Assembly (NCBI RefSeq): GCF_963666145.1
Contig: NZ_OY762614.1
Coordinates: 1,540,501 to 1,604,500 of the forward strand
Source: an uncultured Desulfobacter sp.
GTDB lineage: Bacteria > Desulfobacterota > Desulfobacteria > Desulfobacterales > Desulfobacteraceae
Length of the DNA stretch: 64,000 bases
Direction of reading: 5' to 3'
Below, one piece after another: positions 25,802-34,628 of this stretch. A program made the position numbers and the translations under genes. A model generated the notes under the pieces. That model was not told the origin of the DNA, did no database searches, and was given only the letters and a program-made list of their open reading frames with translations. Position 1 is the first letter of the stretch. Each line of letters starts with the position of its first letter.

Positions 25802-27225
25802 AAATTCTCCTCCAGAGGCAAACTAATGGAAATACGCAACCCACTGCCCGGGATGTTTTCAGCCCGGATATCGCCCTTATGGGCCCGGACAATAGTCTTG
25901 CAGATGGACAATCCAAGGCCGGTACCTTTGTTCTCACGGGTTCTTGCCCGGTCAACCCTGTAGAGCCGGTCAAAAAGATGGGGCAGAGATGATTCAGGCA
26001 CCCCAGGTCCTGAGTCATCAATATCAATGATCAGGCTGTCACCTTGTTTTTTCAGACTTAAGGTCAGACACCCGGGCGTTTCGGTGTACTTCAAACAATT
26101 TTCCAGGATATTTGAAAAAAGCTGGGCCAACCGCTCTTTATTGCCGCTAATCCCCAACCGGTTCTCCAGAGAGAGACGGTTGTCAACCCGGATACCTGCG
26201 TTCATCAACCGCGATTCAAACCGAATTGCCACGTCGTGCAGGATAAGGAGAGGATAGACCAACTCTTTTTTCATTTCCAGGGATCTGGCGTCCTCCTGGG
26301 ACAAAAAGTGAAGGTCCCCGACCAGGCGTTCCAAGGCGTGAATTTCCGTTAACAAGGCACGAATCCCGGCTGGGTTTGTGGGCCGGACCCCGTCCAACAT
26401 GGCCTCAATCTCTCCTTTGAGAATGGACAAGGGGATTCGCAGTTCATGGGAAATATCCAAAACCCACTGCTTCTGCATGGCCTCGTAGGATTGAATGGTA
26501 TCTGCCATGGCGTTAAAATCCCTTGCCAGACAACCCAGTTCATCCCGGGAAGTCACGGTTATCCGGGCGCTGAAATCAAACCGCGCCAAGGCCCGGGTCC
26601 CGTCAGCCAAATCTTTCACCGGCCGGAGAAACCGCAGGGAAAGGTAGAAGGAGACCAGGCTTGTTATCAGAAAGACAAAAAAGGCAACCATATAAAATCT
26701 TTTGAGTTCCCGGGAGATCCCTGCCGCATCCATGTGATGGCGGATTTGTTTCATACGGCTGATACCCAGCCATCCCACAATCGTCTCCAGGACAATAACA
26801 GGCCTGAAAACCACCTTGTCTGAATCAAGGATCGGGCCTGCAAAATGAACCTTTTCTTTGGTGTAAATTGCTATGCGTTGGGCCTGATCCATTCCGTCCG
26901 ATTTTGGCGGCGGCTTGAAATGGGGTCTGCCGGGTAGGCCTATTCCGGGCGGAGGCGGGGGATGCATGGAAAACGGTACCAAAGTTTTAAAAACATTGTG
27001 GGCAAGTGCGGCCAGTTTGCCCGGTGAAGCGACAAACTGCGCCCACCCCTGATCGGTTTCATAGATCTTTGCCAGCCGGATCGCCATCAGATCAAGCCCC
27101 CGGATTTCCATCTTGTTGATGTATAATGTCATCTGCCGGCTCGTGTAAACCTGAAGGCAGATCATAATCAGAAAAAAAAGGAGAAAAGAGACCAACAGGT
27201 TGGAGATAAATATTTTATGGGGCAA
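25798..27225 (-). CDS. Sensor histidine kinase, BaeS-like
   Basis: The 475-residue kinase has TM1 (about residues 9-28), a periplasmic sensor with a proline-rich stretch (HPPPPPG, 89-94), TM2 (about 178-197), HAMP (about 198-250), the dimerisation H-box with His260 (VLDISHELRIPLSIL) and HATPase motifs (NILENCLKYT, DDSGPGVP, GTGLGLSI). The H-box wording resembles BaeS envelope-stress kinases. The start is uncertain: the open frame begins with TTG and no good ribosome site, and an internal start is possible. It is co-transcribed with, and overlaps, the broken response regulator. Confidence 0.85.
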   Translation of the reverse strand: MPHKIFISNLLVSFLLFFLIMICLQVYTSRQMTLYINKMEIRGLDLMAIRLAKIYETDQGWAQFVASPGKLAALAHNVFKTLVPFSMHPPPPPGIGLPGRPHFKPPPKSDGMDQAQRIAIYTKEKVHFAGPILDSDKVVFRPVIVLETIVGWLGISRMKQIRHHMDAAGISRELKRFYMVAFFVFLITSLVSFYLSLRFLRPVKDLADGTRALARFDFSARITVTSRDELGCLARDFNAMADTIQSYEAMQKQWVLDISHELRIPLSILKGEIEAMLDGVRPTNPAGIRALLTEIHALERLVGDLHFLSQEDARSLEMKKELVYPLLILHDVAIRFESRLMNAGIRVDNRLSLENRLGISGNKERLAQLFSNILENCLKYTETPGCLTLSLKKQGDSLIIDIDDSGPGVPESSLPHLFDRLYRVDRARTRENKGTGLGLSICKTIVRAHKGDIRAENIPGSGLRISISLPLEENL

Positions 27226-27253
27226 GTTTCATTGAACTATCATATCATAACAC

Positions 27254-27308
27254 AAAAAAAATTATGGGCCGGTAATACAAAAAACTGCCCATGACAACTA
27301 TACCGGCC
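27254..27308 (-). terminator. Terminator of the GAK-type operon
   Basis: On the minus strand GGCCGGTA (complement of 27301-27308) pairs with TACCGGCC (complement of 27267-27274), and eight T follow after five bases. It lies about 100 bases after the HprK-like kinase stop codon and before the sensor kinase gene. Confidence 0.65.
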
Positions 27309-27409
27309 GGTACAAAGGAATCAAGACACAGCCCCGATCCCCATAATTTTTCCACAATTCATAACCCGAAGAGAGCCCTACACCATTGCGCCTTTTACCG
27401 ACTGGGATG

Positions 27410-28504
27410 TCAGGATAACCACGTCATGACCGCCTGGGTAGCCTGGTCAAAATCGGCTCCTCCTGAAAGGACCAGGACCCGGCAGGACGAAAGCAGATCA
27501 AAATACTGATCTTCAGATGGATTCTGGGGCAGGCCATTATCCGGCAGATAAAACAACCCGGTATCTTTCATGATGGCCTGGAGCAACGGTTTATGGAGGG
27601 CAAGGACTATCTCTTCGGCTTTCATGGGACCTGCATCCGGCTGCCAGTTGAGCAGCACCAGCCGGTCCAATGGCGAATTCAGCCGGAAGCGATTTGGGCC
27701 ATAATACTGGTCAATCACCACATCGTATTTATGCTCCAAACGCCACAACGCTTCCAGGGGCAGTTTTTTGTACTCTTCCTGCTCCCGGGCCGTCAACACC
27801 CCGCAAAGGGAAGGATTGTTCAGTGCGGTGCCCGGATTGATACGGGGCCATCTGGCCACACCGGACATCTTAAGATGCCCGCCCGTGTTTTCCATCACCA
27901 GCCGGTCATTGGATACAAAATCAGCCCCGGCATTCATCAAATGCAGGGCCAGTGTTGATTTTCCCATACCTGAAAATCCGGCCACGGCAATCCCCAGACC
28001 AGTGGTAAAAACCGCTGCGGCATGTCCAAGCAGCGCGCCTTTATTGAGCTTATACTCAATGAACCGGTTATTGATAAAGTTGATCACCTGATTGGGGTAG
28101 TCAAGACAGGGGCCTGACACCAGATTCTGATCCCCGCCGAACACCATGATGATACCCGAATTCACTTTCCTCACCACACGCCCAACGTCCAGCAAAGCCC
28201 ATTCCTCTTTGACTTCTGTCTTGCCCGACCCCGGTTTCTGGGGGGTTAACGGGCAGCCCAGGCTGGTCTCCGGCCCGTCAATGACCTGGATATGAATCTT
28301 TACCCGGCCATGGGGGGCATCCAGCAATGGCAAAAAGTAACGGGTCAGTTCTTTTCTTAACGCCTCACTGCTGCATTTGATTTCAATGGTGCAGTCATCA
28401 AGGGTCAGCAAAAACGGTTCTGTATATACGACATCTGATGACAACGCCGTAACCAGATCGGTCAGACTGCCGGCAGGCTCATTTTGAAATGGTGTTGATG
28501 ACAT
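27410..28504 (-). CDS. HprK-related kinase B
   Basis: The 364-residue protein has a C-terminal HPr kinase-like P-loop domain: GFSGMGKST (Walker A, 176-184), LMNAGADFVSNDRLVM with the Ser-Asn-Asp that follows in HprK-like kinases, and FINNRFIEYKLNKGALLGHA before it. The N-terminal about 140 residues match no domain I know. I start at the ATG at 28504 (AAGGAG ten bases upstream); the frame extends to 28531. It overlaps the ATP-grasp gene by 26 bases. It belongs to the type known as HprK-related kinase B, found with ATP-grasp and amphi-Trp proteins. Its substrate is unknown; no HPr or PTS gene is near. Confidence 0.85.
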   Translation of the reverse strand: MSSTPFQNEPAGSLTDLVTALSSDVVYTEPFLLTLDDCTIEIKCSSEALRKELTRYFLPLLDAPHGRVKIHIQVIDGPETSLGCPLTPQKPGSGKTEVKEEWALLDVGRVVRKVNSGIIMVFGGDQNLVSGPCLDYPNQVINFINNRFIEYKLNKGALLGHAAAVFTTGLGIAVAGFSGMGKSTLALHLMNAGADFVSNDRLVMENTGGHLKMSGVARWPRINPGTALNNPSLCGVLTAREQEEYKKLPLEALWRLEHKYDVVIDQYYGPNRFRLNSPLDRLVLLNWQPDAGPMKAEEIVLALHKPLLQAIMKDTGLFYLPDNGLPQNPSEDQYFDLLSSCRVLVLSGGADFDQATQAVMTWLS

Positions 28505-29351
28505 AATCGGTATACTCCTTTGCGGCATCAATGGACCTGGCCTCTAACAGTCCCCTGAAACCGCCAAAGGCAGAGACTTCAAAAATCATGGGGCCCTGGG
28601 GCGTCAAGGCCACATCCACACAGGTGAAATCAAGGCCGAACAATGCCTGGGCCTTGCGGGCAAGTTCAATAATTTGGGGATCAGGATCAAATGCCTTGTA
28701 CCGGCCGCCCGAAGCAATGGTCGTATTCCATGTCCCTTCGCCCCGGCAACGGGCATAGGTGGACAAATATTTTCCGCCAAGGAACACAATACCAAGGTCC
28801 TGTTCTCCAAGGTCAATTTTCTGCTGGATGTACATCAACGGATTCTTCTTTTGATACCCCAAAATTTCGCCACGGCAGTCATCGCCTGTATTGATCACGC
28901 ACATGCCTTTGGCCTTTGTGGAGAACAAGGGTTTAAACACGGCCTGGCCATATCTATTCACGGCATCCACCGCCATATCCACATCTTCGGTCACACTGGT
29001 CAACGGCATGGGAATATTGCCGGACTGGAGCGTTACGGTACACGAAATCCTGTTAAGAACGCCTAAAATCTTAGTCGGACTAGAAAATATGGGCAGGCCT
29101 TTTTCTTCTAAAAGCCTTAGGATTTCCAGGCGGTCCAACAATTGGGGGGAATAGGTCTTTCCGATTTTTTTTATGATCAGCGCGTCCAATGTGCTTAAAT
29201 CGGTATCTTTATACCACGCTTTGCCGGAAGGCATATCCAGACGGACCTGGGCCATATCGATGAGCAATCCATAGCCGGTGGCTTCGGCCACCGCATTTAC
29301 CAGCGCTTTGGAAGACCATCCGTCCTTTACGCCCACAACACCAATTTTCAT
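28479..29351 (-). CDS. ATP-grasp enzyme of the GAK-type system
   Basis: The 290-residue protein has an ATP-grasp fold of the RimK-like type: NRYGQAVFKPLFSTKAKGM (ATP-binding Lys strand), MYIQQKIDLGEQDLGIVFLG, and the metal-binding VDVALTPQGPMIFEVSAFGG block near the C-terminus. Such enzymes ligate a carboxylate to an amine, often on peptides or proteins. The start codon overlaps the stop of the 45-residue ORF before it. Gene neighbours identify it as the GAK-system ATP-grasp enzyme. The substrate is not known. Confidence 0.87.
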   Translation of the reverse strand: MKIGVVGVKDGWSSKALVNAVAEATGYGLLIDMAQVRLDMPSGKAWYKDTDLSTLDALIIKKIGKTYSPQLLDRLEILRLLEEKGLPIFSSPTKILGVLNRISCTVTLQSGNIPMPLTSVTEDVDMAVDAVNRYGQAVFKPLFSTKAKGMCVINTGDDCRGEILGYQKKNPLMYIQQKIDLGEQDLGIVFLGGKYLSTYARCRGEGTWNTTIASGGRYKAFDPDPQIIELARKAQALFGLDFTCVDVALTPQGPMIFEVSAFGGFRGLLEARSIDAAKEYTDYVINTISK

Positions 29352-29485
29352 TTCAACTCCTCACGTAAAAACGGTTCCAGCCGCTTTATTATCCGTCCAA
29401 GTTCCGGTTGTTTTACCACGTTAGTCGCCGGTTCGGGCCCCATCCATTGCCGCCCACTGTTCCGTTCCTGCCACAGAACAATCAC
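29348..29485 (-). CDS. 45-residue coupled ORF between kinase and ATP-grasp genes
   Basis: A GTG at 29485 overlaps the upstream stop codon (GTGA), with GGAGGAGG about ten bases before it. The frame encodes 45 residues, begins MIVLWQERNSGRQW, and ends in a basic amphipathic helix (RIIKRLEPFLREELK). Its TGA overlaps the ATP-grasp ATG. The exact fit between two genes with overlaps at both ends, plus a strong ribosome site, argues for translation. I recognise no family. It could be a peptide substrate or a small subunit of the ATP-grasp system, but that is a guess. Confidence 0.5.
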   Translation of the reverse strand: MIVLWQERNSGRQWMGPEPATNVVKQPELGRIIKRLEPFLREELK

Positions 29486-31140
29486 AGGTACAGCACCTCC
29501 TCCGGGAAAATAAATGCCTGCCAATTTTCTTGCCCCTCATTGAAAACAATCACCTTTTCAAGCAGAAAATTGGCGCGCATCACCATCTCTTTGACAAATT
29601 CTGAATTCAGCTGAAACCGGGTGGACGTATAAAAGGAACGTGCCAGGGCCAGGGCCAGACGCACATCAAAGGTAGTGTCATTGTGTTCATGGGCAAACTC
29701 TTTGGCAAACCCATAAAAATTACGAATGGCCATATTAATCTGGTCCCGCATCGGCGGCTCAAACACTGGCAGGCGGAAATTGGATATCAAAAAAACGGCC
29801 ACATCCTGGATATAGTCCGCGCTCTTGGACCGGTGGACATCAATGAAATGGATGGCATCTTTTTTTTCGTCATAGATGATGTTGTTGGCATTGAAATCAC
29901 CGTGGATGAACACACTGAACGGGGCAGGCAGCAACCGTTCAATGCGCATGCACTTTTCCACCAGGGTGGCGGTGGAGTCGACCTCAAGATCTCCTAAGGT
30001 CTGCTGTCTTCGCAGATAACTATGCACCTGGAGAATGGAATCAAGGCGCTTTAACACCTGATCCATATACGATGTTTCCCCGGCGCCGATTTTTTTGGTC
30101 ATCGGCCAGATTTTTTCTCCCAGCAGCCGGTGCAGCGCGTTCAAGGCCTTGTCTGCCAAATCGCTGTTGTCACCCAGGACAATTTCCTGAAAATTATTAC
30201 CTGAAAAAAATTCCACCAGCAACGCGCCTGTTTTTTCATCCTCCTTGTGGAAGGTCAGGACCTTGGGCGCAAGCCCCGGGGCAAGCTCCTGCCATCTGTC
30301 AAGATTATCCTTTTCCAGCTCAATCTTTTTTAAACTGCCGGTTTTAAATATCGCCTGTTTGGCAGGACCGGTTGCCACACTGGAGGGTTCATTGGCAACT
30401 TTGCTGATATTACAGCCCGATCTTGTCCCCCAGTAGGAGTGCAGGCTGAGACGGTCCAGGGAAATGTCCATATCGGATTTGGCAAGGGTCTGCTGCAGCG
30501 CTTCAAACTGCCGGATACGGATCTTTTCGCCAAGGATGGCGAATAAAACGGCTTCCCCGATCTTGAGCAGTGCATCCCCGATGCGTTCCAGATACCGGAA
30601 AATAAAAAGGATGGTGATATATGACTCTATGGATACGCCGTCACGAAGCTCAGCCATGATGCGCTGAAAATTTTTCAAATAAAGCCGGTCTATTTCATAC
30701 TCGCAGTGGCAAATACTCAAGGCAAGGCCGATGTCCTTGTCATCCAGGGCCGGCAGTATCTGTTCCAGGCAGTTTTTAATGGTGTCAAACATGTCGCGGG
30801 CATCAAAGGTCAGCCACAGGGACCGGTCAAACAGATATTCCACCTGGCGTACGATATTCACGCTAAAGCTTGAAATCTGCTGAAGGTTGGTACTGATGGC
30901 ATGAACCGCCCGGGCCCGGTTCACCTCGTTTTGTCCGCGGTCCGGCTCGGTGAGGATCAATGAAAAATAACTGTTTTCAACAGTGACTTTCAGGTTGTCG
31001 ATATAGCCTTCCCGCTCCAGCACCCGCAACCCGTGAATCTGGTCAAAGCTGTTAAGATAAAGTTCGGTGGTTGCGACCTGTCCCAATACCTCAATAATAA
31101 GGAAATGGATATCCTGGTTTGTCTTGGGCTCAATGGCCAT
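29482..31140 (-). CDS. PhoU-like / aminoglycoside-phosphotransferase-like fusion protein
   Basis: The 552-residue protein has two parts. Residues about 1-230 are helical and PhoU-like (CEYEIDRLYLKNFQRIM, ESYITILFIFRYLERIGDAL). Residues about 265-520 are an APH/choline-kinase-type fold with the catalytic HGDFNANN (413-420) and the metal-binding HFIDVHRSKS (431-440). It should phosphorylate a small molecule or peptide, or bind one. AGGACC lies before the ATG. It stands 15 bases after the amphi-Trp gene. The fusion is seen in GAK-type gene sets, as far as I recall. The substrate is unknown. Confidence 0.8.
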   Translation of the reverse strand: MAIEPKTNQDIHFLIIEVLGQVATTELYLNSFDQIHGLRVLEREGYIDNLKVTVENSYFSLILTEPDRGQNEVNRARAVHAISTNLQQISSFSVNIVRQVEYLFDRSLWLTFDARDMFDTIKNCLEQILPALDDKDIGLALSICHCEYEIDRLYLKNFQRIMAELRDGVSIESYITILFIFRYLERIGDALLKIGEAVLFAILGEKIRIRQFEALQQTLAKSDMDISLDRLSLHSYWGTRSGCNISKVANEPSSVATGPAKQAIFKTGSLKKIELEKDNLDRWQELAPGLAPKVLTFHKEDEKTGALLVEFFSGNNFQEIVLGDNSDLADKALNALHRLLGEKIWPMTKKIGAGETSYMDQVLKRLDSILQVHSYLRRQQTLGDLEVDSTATLVEKCMRIERLLPAPFSVFIHGDFNANNIIYDEKKDAIHFIDVHRSKSADYIQDVAVFLISNFRLPVFEPPMRDQINMAIRNFYGFAKEFAHEHNDTTFDVRLALALARSFYTSTRFQLNSEFVKEMVMRANFLLEKVIVFNEGQENWQAFIFPEEVLYL

Positions 31141-31155
31141 GGTAGGTCCTATTCA

Positions 31156-31428
31156 TCAGGAAGAAATTTTCACAGACTTGGTATCATCTTCCAGGGGGAA
31201 TTCCTTTTTATCCGTCCAGCGCATTTCCAAAGTCAGCCTGTTTTTATCCCCTTTTTTGCGTGCCTCAATGGAAAAATGAAGCAGGTTCCTGACTTTAAGA
31301 TCAATGCAGTCATCCTCCGAAGTCAGGGTGATTTTGCCTTCATCAATGGAGCGGATGATTGATTTAAGATATCTTCGCACAGATGCGACATCCTGAATCG
31401 AGTCATATGAAAATCTTTGTTTAGCCAT
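31156..31428 (-). CDS. Amphi-Trp domain protein
   Basis: A 90-residue protein rich in charged residues with alternating hydrophobics, a basic N-terminus (MAKQRFSYDSIQDVASVRRY) and the C-terminal LEMRWTDKKE that carries the single conserved Trp of the amphi-Trp domain. These small proteins occur beside HprK-like kinases and ATP-grasp enzymes. They may be the target or scaffold of that system. Length is normal. The family assignment is based on recalled motif and context. Confidence 0.78.
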   Translation of the reverse strand: MAKQRFSYDSIQDVASVRRYLKSIIRSIDEGKITLTSEDDCIDLKVRNLLHFSIEARKKGDKNRLTLEMRWTDKKEFPLEDDTKSVKISS

Positions 31429-31474
31429 ATATATTTTTCCATGTTTATTTTTATTTAACGGGTGTTTTGGTGCG

Positions 31475-32587
31475 TCACCCCTTCAACCGCGCAGTATACT
31501 CCCGGATGACCCAGGCCCTGTCCATACCGGCCTTGAGCAATTGTTTTTGAATCTGCATATCTTCCCAGGCCGGTTGAAATCCGATCTCCCTAGCGGCTTT
31601 TTCACGGTCCCGGGTTTCAGGAGCCCGGACCTTTTCACTGAAATGGGTGTCATCCCCCATGAACACCAGCAAGGGCCTTGAATGATTCACCTGCTTGTTG
31701 CGCCGGTTTAGAACCGTCACCAAAAACTCCGTATATTCCTGGGACTGGGGATTCCACACCTCATATCCGTCCACATCATAGTCGGCCAGCAGGATGGGCC
31801 AGAACTGTTCGGGATGGGGAATAACAATACCCGCCCCCAACGCCCTTGCCTCTTCGATCACTTCACTTGTGCGGTAAAAGTAACTTAGGGGAAACCCTTC
31901 TTTGATCTTGTATTTTACGGCCCGCAGAAAGGTCTGCACACGATCAATCAGATCACCGTCATGAGTTGTTCTCAACAGATCCACATAATCGCGAATGAGC
32001 TTATTTTTAATAAACCCAGGCGGCACCGTATCATAATTTTCGTCCAGCAGGATTTCCAGTTGCCGGGCCTGGTATCTGGCCAATTGAATGACCTCTGGGG
32101 TGGCACCGGTTTCCCTGGAAGCCCATTGCATGATCTGCTCATCGGGCTGGGTCAGTGCCCGCAAAAAATTAAAAAGCTGAGAAGATCTGTATGTAAAGGT
32201 ATGTTTAAGAATATTTTTAAATACCGATGCCTGTTCCAGCTTCTCTTTTCGCAAATGGATCAACAGTTGAACTTTACTGTGAAACCCACTGGCATAGCAG
32301 TCGACTTCCACGCCGGCATGGGCGCCATATTCCATGATCTGATTGTGCTGGGTGGGGATGAGCAGCTCGTCCTGCCTGTTGGGATAGAGGTTATTCACCC
32401 GCTCTGCGACAAGTTCAACGGGAATAAACTCCGGATGCCAGTGTACAGCCAGAACTGCAGACTGCCTGGGATAAACGCTTTCTGGGTGGGTGATCCATTT
32501 TTTTTGTGTGGCATTTAACTCAGTGGTAATACAGATATTAAACCGTTGCCGATCTTCTTCATGTATGTCCGGGTGAATTGATTTCAA
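31475..32587 (-). CDS. PHP-like putative metal-dependent hydrolase of the GAK-type operon
   Basis: The 370-residue protein shows short His/Asp motifs placed as in PHP phosphoesterases: VHWHPEFIP, PTQHNQIMEYG, GIVIPHPEQFWP and MGDDTHF. The middle is helical (residues about 110-230). The start is a TTG at 32587 with AAGGTG close upstream; no in-frame ATG occurs for the next hundred residues, so TTG is preferred. It appears to be the first gene of the operon (46 bases before the amphi-Trp gene). Hydrolysis of a phosphoester would oppose the kinases downstream, but this is inference. Confidence 0.65.
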   Translation of the reverse strand: MKSIHPDIHEEDRQRFNICITTELNATQKKWITHPESVYPRQSAVLAVHWHPEFIPVELVAERVNNLYPNRQDELLIPTQHNQIMEYGAHAGVEVDCYASGFHSKVQLLIHLRKEKLEQASVFKNILKHTFTYRSSQLFNFLRALTQPDEQIMQWASRETGATPEVIQLARYQARQLEILLDENYDTVPPGFIKNKLIRDYVDLLRTTHDGDLIDRVQTFLRAVKYKIKEGFPLSYFYRTSEVIEEARALGAGIVIPHPEQFWPILLADYDVDGYEVWNPQSQEYTEFLVTVLNRRNKQVNHSRPLLVFMGDDTHFSEKVRAPETRDREKAAREIGFQPAWEDMQIQKQLLKAGMDRAWVIREYTARLKG

Positions 32588-32782
32588 AAAGCACCTTGTT
32601 ACACAATGTTATCCATATGGATTGATGTGAATATCCTGCGCATTCAATGGTCGAATCCATTTTTTTGCAGTCACGTGTACCACATTTCATGGGAAAGGAA
32701 AACGTCGCGCAGCCCTGATTCACCCTTAAAAAGCCCCGAACCAACACTTCTAATACAATTCTAACACAGTGTCCCAAAAGCC

Positions 32783-33556
32783 CTATGCTGCTTTGGATGA
32801 ATCTTCGACAGGCACCACCAGAGGGTAGCCTTTATGACGGATAATTTCAACCGGCAGCCCGTACACTTTTGTGAGCAGGTCCGAATAGATTTCATCAATT
32901 TTACCCGCCCCGAACACGGTGTGATTTTTCAGGCAGATATACCGGTCCGCATACCGCAAGGCTGAATTCAGGTCATGCATGGTCATAATCACCGCCAGGT
33001 TGTGATCCTGTGCAATATGCCGGACAAGCGTTAAAATCCTGGTCTGGTTTTTTAAATCCAAACTGGAGGTGGGTTCGTCCAGCAGCAGAATATCGGTCTC
33101 CTGGACCAGGGCCCTGGCAATGGCCACCTGCTGTAATTCCCCGCCGGAAAGCTCGTAGAGATTTTTAAGGGCCATGTGGGTCAGGTTCAGATGATCCAGC
33201 ACCGATCCGACTTTTGTCAGATCATCTTTGGTGGCCGTAAACCGGATATGGGGGTAGCGCCCCATGAGCACGGCGTCAAACACCGTAATTTTACCCGCTT
33301 CATTATATTGGGCCACATAACTGATTTCCTTGGCAATCTGTCGGATGTCCATGGCCTTTAAAGATCTGTTTTTCACATGAATCCGGCCTGTTGCAGGGAT
33401 TAAAATTTTATTGAGACATTTGAGCAATGTGGTTTTTCCCACGCCGTTGGGGCCCAGAATCACTGTGATCTCTCCCCGGGGGATGGAAAAACTGATCTCT
33501 TCAAGAATTTTAACGGATTTATACTCAAAACCAATTTGGTCTACGTTCAAGATCAT
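32783..33556 (-). CDS. FecCD-type ABC importer, ATP-binding protein
   Basis: The 257-residue ATPase has Walker A GPNGVGKTT (about residues 35-43), signature LSGGELQQVAIARAL, Walker B ILLLDEPTSSLD and H-loop MTMHDLNSALRYAD. It belongs to the FepC/BtuD group that powers uptake of iron-siderophores, haem, cobalamin or similar chelates. Its ATG overlaps the permease stop (ATGA). It is the last gene of a three-gene importer operon. Confidence 0.9.
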   Translation of the reverse strand: MILNVDQIGFEYKSVKILEEISFSIPRGEITVILGPNGVGKTTLLKCLNKILIPATGRIHVKNRSLKAMDIRQIAKEISYVAQYNEAGKITVFDAVLMGRYPHIRFTATKDDLTKVGSVLDHLNLTHMALKNLYELSGGELQQVAIARALVQETDILLLDEPTSSLDLKNQTRILTLVRHIAQDHNLAVIMTMHDLNSALRYADRYICLKNHTVFGAGKIDEIYSDLLTKVYGLPVEIIRHKGYPLVVPVEDSSKAA

Positions 33557-34623
33557 CTGGGATTGCCTTTAATAATGAGGTAAATAAAAACCGGTGCCCC
33601 TAAAAATGCGGTAAAAATAGAGACCGGCAGCACATGGGGCAGCATGATCAGCCGGGCGACCATGTCTGCTGCCAGAAGAATCAGGGCACCTGCCAGAATG
33701 GATGCCGGCAGCAAAAATCGATGGTCATCGCCGATGATGCGCCGGACAATGTGGGGGGCAGCCAACCCCACAAAACTGATAATGCCCACAAAGCTGATGA
33801 TCACCGCCGTCATCAAAGAGGCGGCCAGCATGCCCGAGAGCCGGACCCATTCAACCCGGATGCCGATGCCTTTGGCGCTTTCGTCCCCAAGGGCCATCCC
33901 GTTGTAATTTCGAGAGTTTACCAGAAAAAAGCCGAGCAGCGCAAGTACAACCGGGGCCACCAGGGCAATGTCATTCCAGTCCGCCCGGGCCAGGTCCCCG
34001 AAGGTCCAAAACACCATGGCCGCCAGCTGCACATCATCGGCAAAAAACTGCAGCAGCATGGTCCCGGCGGTGAAAAGGGAGCCCAATGCCACGCCGGTGA
34101 GCACCATGACATGGGGGGAGGCCGATTTTTTGCCGGAGATAAAGATGATGATCAACGCCGTGAGAATGGAAAATGAGAATGCCGTTGCCACGGTGATCAC
34201 CGGACTTGAAATGGCTACGGCATCTCCCGAAGAGGACGCCATCACCCCGGTACCCATGATGATCACGGACAAGGCCGCCCCGAATGCGGCGGCATGGGAG
34301 ATGCCCAGGGTAAACGGTGCCGCCAGCGAATTTTTTAATACCGACTGCATCACGGCACCGGAAACCGCCAGGCCCGCCCCGCCTAAAATCGCGATCACGG
34401 TCTGGGGCAGCCGAATATTCCAAACGATCAGCTCCGCCTTCCGGGACGGTGCTTCCAGTATCAATGTCCGAACCACATCCAGCAGGGGCAGTTGCACGGC
34501 CCCCTTGCACAAAGAGACCAGAAACAGACCTGTTACCAGGCTGAGCAGGGCGAAAAGCAACCACGATTTTTTGCGCAAATACCCCACATACGCCTTGGGG
34601 ACAACCCCATGATCAAAATGCAT
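33553..34623 (-). CDS. FecCD-type ABC importer, permease
   Basis: The 356-residue protein has about nine to ten TM helices, the LRLPQ-like segment near the N-terminus (WNIRLPQTVIAILGGAGLAV) and the coupling block FVGLAAPHIVRRIIGDDHR, which contacts the ATPase and is diagnostic for FecCD permeases. It starts five bases after the binding-protein stop. Substrate specificity is not visible in the permease. Confidence 0.92.
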   Translation of the reverse strand: MHFDHGVVPKAYVGYLRKKSWLLFALLSLVTGLFLVSLCKGAVQLPLLDVVRTLILEAPSRKAELIVWNIRLPQTVIAILGGAGLAVSGAVMQSVLKNSLAAPFTLGISHAAAFGAALSVIIMGTGVMASSSGDAVAISSPVITVATAFSFSILTALIIIFISGKKSASPHVMVLTGVALGSLFTAGTMLLQFFADDVQLAAMVFWTFGDLARADWNDIALVAPVVLALLGFFLVNSRNYNGMALGDESAKGIGIRVEWVRLSGMLAASLMTAVIISFVGIISFVGLAAPHIVRRIIGDDHRFLLPASILAGALILLAADMVARLIMLPHVLPVSIFTAFLGAPVFIYLIIKGNPR

Positions 34624-34628
34624 ATCTC

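Noticed and set aside
33634..34612. Plus-strand frames of 180 and 214 codons opposite the FecCD permease
   Set aside because: The minus strand encodes a clear permease with the family coupling motif; the plus frames have no family features.
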